Source of the DNA: Thermomicrobium sp. CFH 73360
GTDB lineage: Bacteria > Chloroflexota > Chloroflexia > Thermomicrobiales > Thermomicrobiaceae
Direction: 5' to 3'
DNA length: 64,000 nt
Assembly (NCBI RefSeq): GCF_023806465.1
Contig: NZ_JAMSLS010000001.1
Span: forward strand, 310,001-374,000
The notes under the pieces were generated by a model. That model did no database searches, was not told where the DNA came from, and saw only the letters and a list, made by a program, of their open reading frames with translations. Within the stretch, counting starts at the first letter, position 1; each line of letters begins with the position of its first letter. Shown here piece by piece: positions 36,299-45,839 of the stretch. The translations under genes were made by a program, and so were the position numbers.

Positions 36299-37042
36299 AT
36301 GACGATCGTTCGCAACTGGTGGAGCCATCTCCATGTCTTCGCCGTTGACGAAGTGCGAGCGCTCCTCATCCCATCTACCGCCTCTACTGCACGATCGCTC
36401 TTTAGCGTGGCAACGCGCTTCCAGGGAGCACCCAATGTCACGGTCACCGTCATGCGTACCGAGTTGTCGATCACCCCCTCGTCGCTTTCCGTCCCACCTG
36501 GTAAGCCGGTCACCTTCATCGTCACAAACACTGGAGGAGCACAACACACCCTCACAGTCGAGTTCGAAGGCCAAGGGATCAAACAACAACTCTTCGACAC
36601 GTCCTTGATGCCCGGCGAGACAGGTCAGGCAATATTCACCTTCACCGCGCCTGGACAATGGATCATGTACTGTCCGGTCGGTAACCATCGCGCACTCGGT
36701 ATGCAGGGCACCATCAGCGTAGCCCAAGCCGCCACACCAACACCGACCGTTGCGCCGACCGCCACACCACAGCCTCCAACACCGACACCGATAGCGATCA
36801 CACCGATCCCGTCGCCGACTGTAGCCCCACAGCCATCCCCGACAGCTGCACCGACTCTTGTCCCCTCGCCGACACTTCCGCCGCCCCCGAGCGCAACTCC
36901 GACGCTGTGCCCCCAGGTGGTGCCGGCGACAGGGAGAGCGCAACGCGGCAGCAGCACACTCGTAGCACTCGTCGGCCTGGCACTGCTCCTTGCAGTAGGA
37001 GTGACGAGAGCATGGGCAGCCAGACGGCGCACCTGGCTGTGA
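36299..37042 (+). CDS. Type-1 copper (cupredoxin) protein with sortase-like C-terminus
   Basis: 247 residues from ATG 36299 after GGGGAGG. Residues 40-145 are a cupredoxin: LSITPSSLSVPPGKPVTFIV, His in AQHTLTVEF, and YCPVGNHRALGM giving Cys-x4-His-x4-Met, so all four copper ligands are present. A Pro/Thr-rich stalk (150-215) leads to VVPATG, one membrane span and ARRR, which resembles an LPxTG-type sorting signal. No N-terminal signal peptide is visible from this start, odd for such a protein. Likely an outer-surface electron carrier; the diheme cytochrome at 38830 is a possible partner. Confidence 0.8.
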   Translation: MTIVRNWWSHLHVFAVDEVRALLIPSTASTARSLFSVATRFQGAPNVTVTVMRTELSITPSSLSVPPGKPVTFIVTNTGGAQHTLTVEFEGQGIKQQLFDTSLMPGETGQAIFTFTAPGQWIMYCPVGNHRALGMQGTISVAQAATPTPTVAPTATPQPPTPTPIAITPIPSPTVAPQPSPTAAPTLVPSPTLPPPPSATPTLCPQVVPATGRAQRGSSTLVALVGLALLLAVGVTRAWAARRRTWL

Positions 37043-37052
37043 CAGCTGTCAC
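37039..37052. repeat. 14-bp perfect palindrome over two convergent stop codons
   Basis: GTGACAGCTGTCAC contains the cupredoxin TGA (37040-37042) and, on the other strand, the terminal TGA of the decayed LCP gene (37049-37051). There is no T-tract, so it is not a standard terminator. Confidence 0.5.
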
Positions 37053-38667
37053 GGCATCCAGGCACAGGCAGTTGGGAGCATCTCAGCAGGCGGGATCGTG
37101 TCGACGGTGAACGCTTGCTCGACCGCCTCTTGGGTGCGTGCTGAGTCCGTAAAGGAGTATCCCCCGGCCGTCCAGGCCTGCTCTCGGCGGACGGCATCAA
37201 CCCGACGGTCACGCCTGCCGTCGCCTCAATGGCAAGCGCGAGCTCTCCGAGGGAGAAGCGCATCCCACGGCACATCCGTCCGGACCGCCCCCCTCCATGG
37301 CGTCAAGGATTTGTGGGAGTCGTAGGAGGACAACCGGGAGATCAGCCTACCGGTGGAGCGCCACCAGGGCGCATCGCTGTCGCTGCATCTGGGTCATTAT
37401 CGCTCACCTCGGTGCACGACCGCACCGACGCAAGTGCTTACTGCCCATCCAGGTGTTGTCGTCTCGTTGGAATCTCAGAATAGCGCCTTTCCTCACCTGG
37501 AAGCGGCGGTGAGCACCATGTCGTGACTGGGCGTGAGATGTCGAGTGTCACGCCGTCGAGCGCATCGACCACTGTACCAATTCACTCAGATCAACCGTCG
37601 CTGGGTCATCTTGCGGTTGCCCCAGACGCTTGGCGAGCGAACTGGCTCGCGCCGTCACTCCCGGATTGACCGCACCAAGGAATCAGTCAGCCCACTGCAA
37701 GCCTGCTGTGGAGAGTGCGTTGGCCAGATCGGGACAGTGGATCCTCCATAGCGAACCCTTGTGGTATGGGAAGCTTAACGCAATTGCGCGGCACACCGAA
37801 GAGCGCTGCACGTCCCGTACGGATATCGGCGAGAGCCATAATGAGAATGTCCGCTCACAGATTCCAAAGACCTGGAAGAGCAGCAGTCCCAACCAGCCAG
37901 AGCACCAGACATCCATCCTCGAGTACCACCGCAAGTGGATGGGGGACTGATGTTGGAACAGGTGTCGGCACCACCATCAGAGGTCCTGTCGGGGTTGCAG
38001 GCGGCTCGTCTGTGGGTTGCGGTGGCACGAGCTCGCGGGCCGGTGGCAAATGCGCACTATCTTCCGCCGGAACAGCCATCCGGGGGAAGGGTGTGGTTGA
38101 CAAACCCTGCCGGGGCATTGCTGGTGTGACCAACCGGGCCCGTGTTGTGCTCCAGCTGGCCGTGGAGGCGGTTGCCCGCCCAGACGGGAGGGTTGTCATG
38201 AGACAACGGTGCCACCGGAGAAGCTCATTGCCGACCATAACAAGTGGAAGAGCACGTGGGAGGCACAGAGCGACCCAGCCGGTCGCCAACACCGGACGCT
38301 GCCACTGCGACCCTTGACGATGCCACAGACCGCTGAGGCGAGCGCGATCAAGCAACGCAACGAGCCGGTCGGCGAAGAAGGGCGCAATTGCGAAAAGGAG
38401 GAGTGCAATCGTCCCCGGCCAGAGGGCCATCGTGATGCCTCGCGCCAGAAAGAGGACCACTCGCGCAGCGCTCACCCCGAGCACAGGCGCAGGCAGCAAA
38501 GCAACTGTCACGCCGTGTTGCCAGCGTCCGACCACAAGGTGTGCGATGCCTGGCCACAGAACGGTCAGGAAGACGGCGAGCAACCCACGAACGCGAGGAG
38601 CGCGCTGATTCACCGCAGGGGTGTGACTAGCCGACGGGGATCCGGGTCCTCCAGGCTCGGGCTCCAT
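37049..38667 (-). pseudogene. Decayed LytR-CpsA-Psr (LCP) family gene
   Basis: Reading down the minus strand, an intact 270-residue N-terminal part (ATG 38667) has three or four membrane spans and a Pro/Thr-rich linker, then LWLVGTAALPGLWNL and a TGA at 37855-37857. Directly after it, same frame, comes ADILIMALADIRTGRAALFG with VPRN, the LCP hallmark. Later remnants sit in shifting frames: VDLSELVQ, VVDALDGVTLDISRPV, RRQHLDGQ-stop-ALA, MTQMQRQRCALVAL, AVRTDVPWDALL and LGELALAIEATAGV. LCP enzymes attach polymers to peptidoglycan. The TGA looks like a CGA-to-TGA change of the conserved Arg, plus several frameshifts. Only the N-terminal part could still be made. Confidence 0.85.
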
Positions 38668-38829
38668 CCCTCTGCCGCCAATGGAGTAGTATGCAGGTGA
38701 TCATACGGTAGTGTAGCGCTTGGCATCCAGCACGGTGGTACCGCTCCCCAAACTTGTTGACCTTTTGGTAGTCAAGCAACACTCTCCTCGCCCAGGACAG
38801 ACGTCGAGGGCAACGAAGGGGTCGAAACC

Positions 38830-39657
38830 GTGGCTGAACAGATCGAGACATTGACGCCCAGTCGCCAGCGGAGACGGGCATGGCTCGGTCGCGCCGCCTG
38901 GCTCCTTGCTGGGAGCTTTCTGACGCTTCTTCTCCTCGTCCTCAGTGCTTGGCTTTGGGGGCCTGCCCTGCTTGCGCACCGCACCGATTGGGCCTTTGAG
39001 CGCCAACTCGCACGCACGATGATTGACCGGGCCGCGGCACGAGGTGCGGTTCGGGTGACTCCGCCAAGCAGCGCTCCTCCGCGGGCACTTGAGACAGGAC
39101 GTATCGTGTATCTCGGCGCCTGCTCCCAGTGCCACGGAGCCGATGCCGATGGCAAAGGATGGCTTGGGGTGCTCAGCTATCCACCAGCCAGCGCGCTGAA
39201 TGATGCTGACACCCAGGCGCGCTCCGATACAGAACTGTATTGGATCATCGCAAATGGCTTGAGCTTTACCGGTATGCCCGGTTTTCGCGATCGGCTCTCG
39301 GATGAACAAATCTGGGCTGTCGTGACCTATCTCCGCCATCTCGGCAGCAGCACGGCGCCTCCCCTGCCCGCCATACCAACTCCGACGACTGAAGACCTCG
39401 CTGCCGCTGACCCAACAGAGGATGGAGCACCTCGCGGCGCCGCGCTGTATGTGGCACTCGGATGTGTCAACTGTCATGGGGCTGGCGGCAATGCGCCTGG
39501 TCGCCTCCAACTTCGCGCTACCGACCAGCGGGCGGTGCGGGTAATTCGGGAAGGAACCGAGGAAGGAATGCCCGCGTACTCAAGCGACATCCTTTCGGAA
39601 GCCGATCTTCGTGCGCTGCTTCAGTACATCGCCACATTCCGCATGTCGCGTCCCTAA
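38830..39657 (+). CDS. Membrane-anchored diheme cytochrome c
   Basis: 275 residues from GTG 38830. An N-terminal anchor (AWLLAGSFLTLLLLVLSAWLW) is followed by two cytochrome c domains. Heme sites are CSQCH near residue 100 and CVNCH near 212. Candidate distal Met ligands are in FTGMPGFRDRLSDEQIWAVV and EGMPAYSSDILSEADLRALL. It probably carries electrons at the outer membrane face. It lies in a sulfur-anion and cupredoxin neighbourhood, though it is separated from these by the decayed LCP gene. Confidence 0.9.
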   Translation: MAEQIETLTPSRQRRRAWLGRAAWLLAGSFLTLLLLVLSAWLWGPALLAHRTDWAFERQLARTMIDRAAARGAVRVTPPSSAPPRALETGRIVYLGACSQCHGADADGKGWLGVLSYPPASALNDADTQARSDTELYWIIANGLSFTGMPGFRDRLSDEQIWAVVTYLRHLGSSTAPPLPAIPTPTTEDLAAADPTEDGAPRGAALYVALGCVNCHGAGGNAPGRLQLRATDQRAVRVIREGTEEGMPAYSSDILSEADLRALLQYIATFRMSRP

Positions 39658-40665
39658 ATCAGCAGCACATCACCGTAATCGCCGACACACGAGTAGCCCC
39701 CGCCTCACTCACCAGCCGCTCTCCTGTCAGACGCGTGCCCTCAAGAGAACAAAGAACGTCGCGCACAGCGCTTCCGTGCGGCTCATCGCCACATCTGGTT
39801 CGCTGAGCGTGCTTTCCCAAAGCAGCGCAGTTCCAGGAACGTTCTCCGCGCCCCTCGGGGCATGCCAGGAGCACGTTGTCCGGCTGTTCAACATCTCAAG
39901 CTACGCCAGTGCGCAGGCAACTCTTCGCCGAATCAGCGCGCCTCCGTCGGCTACGCAAGACCCTCTTGACAACCGGTCACTGATGTGCTGTACTAAGAGT
40001 GCGGTTCCGAGGAGTCGGCAACGGCCCGCTCGGAAGCACTTAGCGTCAGCTGAGTGACTGCTCCGGACATCCGGACGGCGTTCTCCTGCGCATGGCCCTG
40101 GAACGTGCGCGGTGATGATTCCGGCCGGCGTCGAGTGGGGAGGTGAAACCTCGTCACGGCTTACGGAGGGGCGGGAACCGAGGCTCGTCGGAACCGCTTT
40201 TTCCCGCTGTCGCTGTTCCCCAGATCAACACCCGGCTTGATTTCCTCGGCCAACCGACAGAAGCGAGCCACCTTGCAGCCAACGTTCTTTCAGCCAACGT
40301 TCCTCTATCGTCACTTGCGGTGGCTTGCGTGTGAAGGTGCAACGCAGGGTAACGACCCGCTGGCCAAGTGAGGAATGCGGAGTGCTGCCACTGGTACCAT
40401 GTCCCCACTGTTCTGGATCAGAGATCACACTGACCGGTCTGCACCGCTTTTCACGATCCGATCGGGCTGCTGCAACGGTTTGGCATGTCTCCAAGTTTCC
40501 GGCAATGCCGTCGGCTCCACCCACAGCCCTGGTGAGGAATCTCCCGCCTCGCGAACGACGAGATTCGGCGAGGATCCACCGTACAGCGCGACACAACCTT
40601 CGGTGCAGACAGACAAAGAGTCGCCCAAAACAAGGCACGATGAGGCCGATCGTGCTCCGGTTCAG
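39658..40665. other. Kilobase gap without a gene; orphan promoter and short direct repeat
   Basis: No credible coding frame. A plus-strand promoter (TTGACA 39966-39971, 17-base spacer, TGTACT 39989-39994) has no gene after it. Two copies of CAGCCAACGTTC (40276-40287, 40291-40302) lie in tandem. A fragment reading VPCPHCSGSEITLTG (near 40390-40435) resembles a zinc-ribbon protein start, possibly a transposase remnant. The stretch may hold a small RNA or decayed genes; neither can be proven here. Confidence 0.4.
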
Positions 40666-41784
40666 TCACCGCTGATCCAGCATGTGTTTCACTGCACCCG
40701 CTGCTTTCAGCCCGCTGCCAGTGAGAACGATCACAACCGGCTCTCCTGGCAGCCAACCACGTCGCCGTACTAACCGATAAGCCGCCGCTCCCAGCGCTGC
40801 GGTTGGTTCCACAAACAGGCCCTGCCGCCACAGCAGCCGAGTCGTTTCGATCAACAATGGTTCCGGCACCGCTTCTGGCCAACCACCACTCATCCGAAGC
40901 GTCTCGAGTAGGAGCTCGCCTCTTGGTGGCCGGCCGATCCGTGTCCCCTCAGCGAGCGTCACCCCTGGCTCTACCGGCTCCAACACCTGATCTGGACGCG
41001 TCCAGGCCCGCACCAGCGGCGCACAGGCTTCCGGCTGGGCAGCCACGAGGGCCGGCCCATTCCCGCCGAGGGCTTGGAGAGCGAGGTATGCCCCGAGCAG
41101 TAAACTCCCTCCACCAACCGGTATAAAGCACGCTGTCGGCCAACGTCGACCGAGTTGCTCCCACACCTCGAGCAGCCAAGTTTTCGTGCCTTCGACAAAA
41201 AGAGGATGCCAATTGTGACTCGCGTACGCTGTCTCCGGAGCTCGTCCCGCCGCCTGCGCAGCAGCGGCGACCGTGTCACGCTGTCCAGCGACGAAGTTGA
41301 CCTCCGCTCCGTAGGCACGGGCCTGGACGATCTTCTCCGGTGACGTTCCAGCGGGAGCAAAGACCGATACCTCCAATCCGTGTAGCGCCGCGTAGGCGGC
41401 AAAAGCCGCCGCGGCATTCCCGGACGAATCCACCGTCACCCTGCGGACACCCTGGGCAGCCAAGAAGGCGAGAAGCACGCTTGCCCCTCGGTCTTTGAAC
41501 GAACCGGTTGGTAACAGAAAGTCCAGCTTAAAGCGCACTCGCTCCCCATCGAGTTCTCCCTCGACTAAAGGCGTCAGGCCTTCGCCGAGTGTGCGCGGTG
41601 GTCGTGCGACCGGCAATGCTGCAGCATAACGCCACAGTGTTCTGTCTTCGGCATCAATTGCGTCCCTGACGAGTCGGAGTGGCGGATCGATCCTCAACAC
41701 ACCACCGCAGCGTGGACAGCACCACGTTGTCGCTTCGGGTACCAACAACCCCTCACAACGCGTGCAGCGGTACCGCCATTCCAT
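40666..41784 (-). CDS. thrC: Threonine synthase-like PLP enzyme
   Basis: 372 residues from ATG 41784, after GAGGGAG. An N-terminal zinc ribbon (YRCTRCEGLL and WCCPRCGGVL) is followed by a fold-type II PLP core: GEGLTPLVEG, LPTGSFKDRGASVLLAFLA with the Schiff-base lysine, VDSSGNAAAAFAAYAALHG, and PVGGGSLLLGAYLAL. It converts O-phosphohomoserine to threonine. The short length and zinc ribbon match the ThrC class of archaea and many Gram-positives. It is monocistronic as far as seen. Confidence 0.88.
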   Translation of the reverse strand: MEWRYRCTRCEGLLVPEATTWCCPRCGGVLRIDPPLRLVRDAIDAEDRTLWRYAAALPVARPPRTLGEGLTPLVEGELDGERVRFKLDFLLPTGSFKDRGASVLLAFLAAQGVRRVTVDSSGNAAAAFAAYAALHGLEVSVFAPAGTSPEKIVQARAYGAEVNFVAGQRDTVAAAAQAAGRAPETAYASHNWHPLFVEGTKTWLLEVWEQLGRRWPTACFIPVGGGSLLLGAYLALQALGGNGPALVAAQPEACAPLVRAWTRPDQVLEPVEPGVTLAEGTRIGRPPRGELLLETLRMSGGWPEAVPEPLLIETTRLLWRQGLFVEPTAALGAAAYRLVRRRGWLPGEPVVIVLTGSGLKAAGAVKHMLDQR

Positions 41785-42373
41785 GAATGCTCCCTCTCTC
41801 ATCGTTTACTCGCTCGCAACACTCAACAGGTAGCATAGTGACACACCGGTCGACCGCGGCCAGCCTGCCCCACTCATCCGTGCGACCTACTCCTACATGC
41901 CCCACAGACTCTGGCCTCTCGGTACAGCAAACCATCGGTCCCATTCTGCCCACACCACCACGCGCGCCGCGAATAGGAAAGAGCCGGCTTGGCAGCTGGT
42001 ACCCGAGAACCCAGAGCCTGGCCACCGATGAAACGCTCGCGCCACAGCACCGCGGTGTCAAAGCCTACAGCCTACGGTCGCCCGAGACCGGTGCGTGACC
42101 ATTCCTCCGGTACTACTGCTCGACCTCGCTGTGCATTCTGCCTCAACTACCGTTTTCGCCCATCTCGCTGGACGCCAATGACACCACCATGGCAGATCCT
42201 GGCCACGATGCACTGTCCCGCTTCGACGTGTCATCGCGACCGTGGTGAGACGGAGAATGCACGACAGTCACCCTGAGAACTTCATCTCACCTCGAGCGGC
42301 CATGCACGTCCGCGGCTGAGATGGCGGAGTGCAGCGTGCAGCGTCGCTGCCACGCTTCTCGTTTCGAACCGAG
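41785..42373. other. 590-base gap, no gene recognised
   Basis: Lies between two minus-strand genes. It contains the upstream region of threonine synthase. Several short frames exist on both strands, but none has a plausible ribosome site or recognisable protein. No tRNA or T-box-like leader was recognised. Confidence 0.4.
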
Positions 42374-43522
42374 CTAGCGCCGATTTCCAGCGAGCCGGAC
42401 CAACTCCCGGACAATCACGTTGCGCTGAATCTCACTCGTTCCCTCATAGATCTGGAGAAGCTTTGCATCCCGGAAGAGTTTCTCCACTGGATAGTCAGGG
42501 CTGTATCCATTCCCGCCGAAGATCTGTACTGCCTCCGTCGCCACCCACATTGCCGCATCAGCAGCGAAAGCCTTGGCCACTGCCGCAGCCAGCGTATTGT
42601 CCTCGCCCCGATCTGCCAACCACGCCGCGAGATACGTCAACTGGCGGGCCGCATCAAGCCGGATCCGCATGTCGGCTAGCTTATGGCCGATCGCCTGATG
42701 CCGAATGATCGGCTGGCCCATGGCCCGCCGATGCTGGGCATACGCCAACGACTCGTCCAAGCATCGCTGAATGATCCCCGCGCCAAAGGCAGCAACCATG
42801 GGGCGGGTCCGCCGCAAGGTCTGCATGGCGATGGCAAACCCATCCCCTTCGCGCCCGATCAACTGTGCTGCCGGCACGACGACGTCCTGGAACTCGATCT
42901 CTCCGTTGGAGATCGCGCGTTGCCCCAGCTTGCGGAGTGGTCTTGTCGTGATCCCCGGGCTCTCACGCTCGACGACAAACACGCTGATGCCGTTCCGCCC
43001 GGCAGTCGGGTCGGTCTTGGCAAAGACGACGAAGAAGCTGGCGATCGGCGCATTCCCGATCCAGCGCTTGTGTCCGTTTAAGACATATGTATCACCATGC
43101 CGCCTGGCGACCGTCGTCAGTGCTACCACATCAGAACCTGCGTCAGGCTCTGTCAACGCAAAGCTCGCATACTCGCCTGCTGCGAGTCTCGATAGCCATC
43201 GCTGCTTTTGCTCCTCCGTTCCAGCGACGACGATCGGCTCACCTGCCAGGCAACTGGAGCACGCCGCCGCAGTGAAGCCTGCGCAGGCCCACGCCAGCTG
43301 CTCCGCGACCAACACCAACTCAATGACACCAAGCCCCCGGCCCCCGTATTCCCGCGGAATGGTGATCTCGGTCAATCCCTCGCGACGCGCCTCCACAATC
43401 AGCTCGTGCGGATGTCGCTCTTCCTGGTCGTAAAGCGCAGCGATGGGCTTGACAACCGCTTCAGCAAAGCGACGCGCCCGAGCCTGGAGCTCCGCCTGCT
43501 CGGGTGTCAGCCTGAAGTCCAT
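42374..43522 (-). CDS. Acyl-CoA dehydrogenase
   Basis: 382 residues from ATG 43522 behind a G-rich site. Standard family order: [30 protein letters not shown] (FAD binding), [35 protein letters not shown], and [20 protein letters not shown]. The catalytic base Glu is in [15 protein letters not shown]. It oxidises acyl-CoA to the trans-2-enoyl form, passing electrons to ETF. Chain-length preference is unknown. No other beta-oxidation gene is adjacent. Confidence 0.93.
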   Translation of the reverse strand: MDFRLTPEQAELQARARRFAEAVVKPIAALYDQEERHPHELIVEARREGLTEITIPREYGGRGLGVIELVLVAEQLAWACAGFTAAACSSCLAGEPIVVAGTEEQKQRWLSRLAAGEYASFALTEPDAGSDVVALTTVARRHGDTYVLNGHKRWIGNAPIASFFVVFAKTDPTAGRNGISVFVVERESPGITTRPLRKLGQRAISNGEIEFQDVVVPAAQLIGREGDGFAIAMQTLRRTRPMVAAFGAGIIQRCLDESLAYAQHRRAMGQPIIRHQAIGHKLADMRIRLDAARQLTYLAAWLADRGEDNTLAAAVAKAFAADAAMWVATEAVQIFGGNGYSPDYPVEKLFRDAKLLQIYEGTSEIQRNVIVRELVRLAGNRR

Positions 43523-43944
43523 GTGAACCCCCCATTCACGCTCCTGCCACCCGCCCACGATTTAGGCATAGACTCACTTCCATGTCCAGCTTTCCGCGTC
43601 GATCCGCTTCGACCACAACTCACCCTGCATTGCTTGACTGGTCGTCTGCGTTCAAGAGGTAAGAGATACGGTACTTCTGCCCAGGTCGGTTCCGGGGTGC
43701 GGTAGGGTGTCCCTGTGCAAGGCAACTTCTCTCACACACCAGTGTCTATCGGCTTGAGAACACCCCTCACATGTCAGAATCTTTGGCGCCTCCAGCAGCA
43801 CGACGCTCGACTGTGCAGCAGGGAAACAACCTGCCTCACGCCATAGCTTCGGGTCGGATGATCACCCTCAGCGTGCTCCCGCGCGGTACGATTCGGCTGA
43901 CAGAGTGGTCGAGCAATACTGCCACCGAAGGAAGGGGGACGGCC
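43523..43944. other. Divergent gap before the macrodomain gene
   Basis: About 420 bases. A frame open to the macrodomain gene extends back to 43771, but its extra 58 residues are not macrodomain-like and lack a ribosome site, so they are treated as noncoding. No clear promoter or RNA was recognised. Confidence 0.35.
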
Positions 43945-44469
43945 ATGACCCAGCCGACCATCGAAATCCAGATCGGCGACATCACGACGGTTGATACAGA
44001 AGCCATTGTGAATGCTGCGAATAATCGACTGTGGATGGGGTCAGGCGTGGCTGGTGCCATCAAGCGTGCTGGGGGTGAAGAGATCGAGCGCGAGGCAGTG
44101 GCCCAAGGCCCCATCCGTGTGGGAGAGGCAGTCGTCACCAGCGCCGGTCGCTTGCCCTACCGTGCCGTCATCCACGCTGCAGCAATGGGCTACGCAGACG
44201 ACGGCTCGCTGATCCCCGCCACTGCGGAGCATGTCTACGCCGCAACCCGTGCCGCACTGACGCGCTGCGCAGAACGAGGCTTGCGCTCTGTTGCCTTCCC
44301 AGCTCTCGGCACCGGCGTCGGCGGGCTCGACCTGGCTACCTGCGCTCGGGCCATGGTCCGCGCCGTGCACGACCACGCTGCCAGCGGCGCAGACCTCCCT
44401 CAGCGCATCGTCTTCGTGGTGCGCAATGAGGAGGCTGCTGCGGCGTTCCGCCACGCAGTCGCTTCATGA
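43945..44469 (+). CDS. Macrodomain protein (ADP-ribose binding or hydrolase)
   Basis: 174 residues from ATG 43945, after AAGGGGG. Macrodomain hallmarks: IQIGDITTVDTEAIVNAANN, then LWMGSGVAGAIKRAGG, and SVAFPALGTGVGGLDLATCA. The double Asn and the Gly-rich loop form the ADP-ribose pocket. It resembles the MacroD/TM0508-like group that removes ADP-ribose or O-acetyl-ADP-ribose. No ADP-ribosyltransferase or sirtuin lies nearby. Confidence 0.92.
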   Translation: MTQPTIEIQIGDITTVDTEAIVNAANNRLWMGSGVAGAIKRAGGEEIEREAVAQGPIRVGEAVVTSAGRLPYRAVIHAAAMGYADDGSLIPATAEHVYAATRAALTRCAERGLRSVAFPALGTGVGGLDLATCARAMVRAVHDHAASGADLPQRIVFVVRNEEAAAAFRHAVAS

Positions 44470-44562
44470 TCCGGGCACCCGTACGTACTTTGCCCAAGGT
44501 CCCACACTCAGTATGATGCCGCCGAATGGCAGGAGAGTGGCTCGACCGAGCAAGGAGGTGCC

Positions 44563-45624
44563 ATGCAACAGTTTCGCATCGCTGTGATTCCAGGGGACGG
44601 CATAGGTAAGGAGGTCATCCCTGCCGGCCAACGCGTTCTGGAAGCAGCCGTGGCTGGCCAGGCGGTACTCACCTGGCAGGTCTTTCCCTGGGGATCCGAT
44701 TACTACCGCGCCACCGGCGCCATGATGCCCCCAGACGGACTTGATCAACTCCGCCAGTTCGATGCCATCTACCTCGGCGCAGTCGGCGACCCCCCGCGCA
44801 TCCCAGACCACGTCACGCTCTGGGGCCTCCTTCTGCCCATCCGCAAGCGCTTCGACCTGTTCGTCAATGTCCGTCCCATCCGGCTCCTCCCCGGCATCCG
44901 CGGGCCACTCCGCGACAAGGGTCCACAGGACATCGACATGGTCTTCATCCGTGAGAACACCGAGGGCGAGTACGCCGGTGTCGGTGGACGCGTCCATGAA
45001 GGAACACCTCACGAGGTCGCTCTCGAAACCGCTGTCTTCTCCCGCTTCAACGTCCAACGGGTTGTCCGCTACGCCTTCGAGCTTGCCCGCACGCGACGCA
45101 AGCATCTGACCAGCATCACCAAGTCCAACGCCCAGCGCTTCGGGATGGTGCTCTGGGATGAGGTCGTCCGCGAGGTCGCACGTGACTACCCCGACGTCAC
45201 CGTCACGTCCCTGCTCGTCGATGCCGCAGCTGCCCTCATGGTCCGAGCTCCAGAGCGCTTCGATGTCATCGTGGGGAGTAACCTCTTTGCTGACATCCTC
45301 ACCGATCTTGGCGGTGCTCTCATGGGAAGCTTGGGCCTGCCACCCAGTGCTAACCTCGCCTTCGATCGACGGTACCCCTCCCTCTTTGAGCCGGTGCATG
45401 GCAGTGCCCCCGACATCGCAGGGCGGGGGATCGCCAACCCCATCGGTTCCATCTGGGCCGGCGCGATGATGCTCGAGCACCTCGGACTCCACAGCGCAGC
45501 AGCGCGCATCATGCGGGCCCTCGAGCAGCTCACCCAGGAAGGGAAAGTCTTAACGCCAGACTTGGGTGGAAACGCAACAACTGACGAGGTCGCCGAGCGG
45601 GTCATCGAGCTGCTCATGGGCTAG
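44563..45624 (+). CDS. Tartrate dehydrogenase / isopropylmalate dehydrogenase-like enzyme
   Basis: 353 residues from ATG 44563, after AAGGAGG. Beta-decarboxylating dehydrogenase motifs: IAVIPGDGIGKEVIP, VNVRPIRLLPG, FIRENTEGEYAGVGG, LTSITKSNAQRFG (catalytic Lys), DAAAALMVRAPERFDVIVGS, NLFADILTDLGGALMG, and FEPVHGSAPDIAGRG. The LYAAVGDPP-like segment (LGAVGDPPRIPDHVTLWG) and REN motif are as in TtuC-type tartrate/D-malate dehydrogenases. It would oxidise a 2-hydroxy acid with NAD. A decayed sugar-acid dehydratase follows. Confidence 0.9.
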   Translation: MQQFRIAVIPGDGIGKEVIPAGQRVLEAAVAGQAVLTWQVFPWGSDYYRATGAMMPPDGLDQLRQFDAIYLGAVGDPPRIPDHVTLWGLLLPIRKRFDLFVNVRPIRLLPGIRGPLRDKGPQDIDMVFIRENTEGEYAGVGGRVHEGTPHEVALETAVFSRFNVQRVVRYAFELARTRRKHLTSITKSNAQRFGMVLWDEVVREVARDYPDVTVTSLLVDAAAALMVRAPERFDVIVGSNLFADILTDLGGALMGSLGLPPSANLAFDRRYPSLFEPVHGSAPDIAGRGIANPIGSIWAGAMMLEHLGLHSAAARIMRALEQLTQEGKVLTPDLGGNATTDEVAERVIELLMG

Positions 45625-45839
45625 GATCCCCACCACAACACAGACGTGCGGCGGGGAATGGAGTGAGCCGGATCACAGCGGCAACTTCTGGGAGCAGCGT
45701 CTTGTGCACAGGCTGGATTTTTGCGCCGAATACCGGGTCGACCCGCGCAAGAGATGCCATCCCAAGCAGGACAGCCCTGCCCCGTACCAGTAGCGGCAAC
45801 GCTTCCTTGAAACTGGGTGGGACGTGGAAGTACACGGCC

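Noticed and set aside
36625-37275. A 216-codon minus-strand frame opposite the cupredoxin gene
   Set aside because: Its first 25 or so codons are a fragment of the decayed LCP gene (LGELALAIEATAGV); the rest is an antisense shadow of the Pro/Thr-rich stalk.
31746-39657. Mobile island carried by the tyrosine recombinase-like gene
   Set aside because: No flanking direct repeats, tRNA target or other mobility genes; the recombinase itself lacks normal catalytic residues.
39881-39893. CGGCTGTTCAACA shared with 58951-58963, taken as a possible dispersed repeat
   Set aside because: A 13-base match is expected by chance many times within 64 kb, and flanking bases do not align.
44464-45492. A 342-codon frame opposite the tartrate-type dehydrogenase
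   Set aside because: Fully antisense to a clearly conserved enzyme; acidic, low-complexity product with no recognisable motif.
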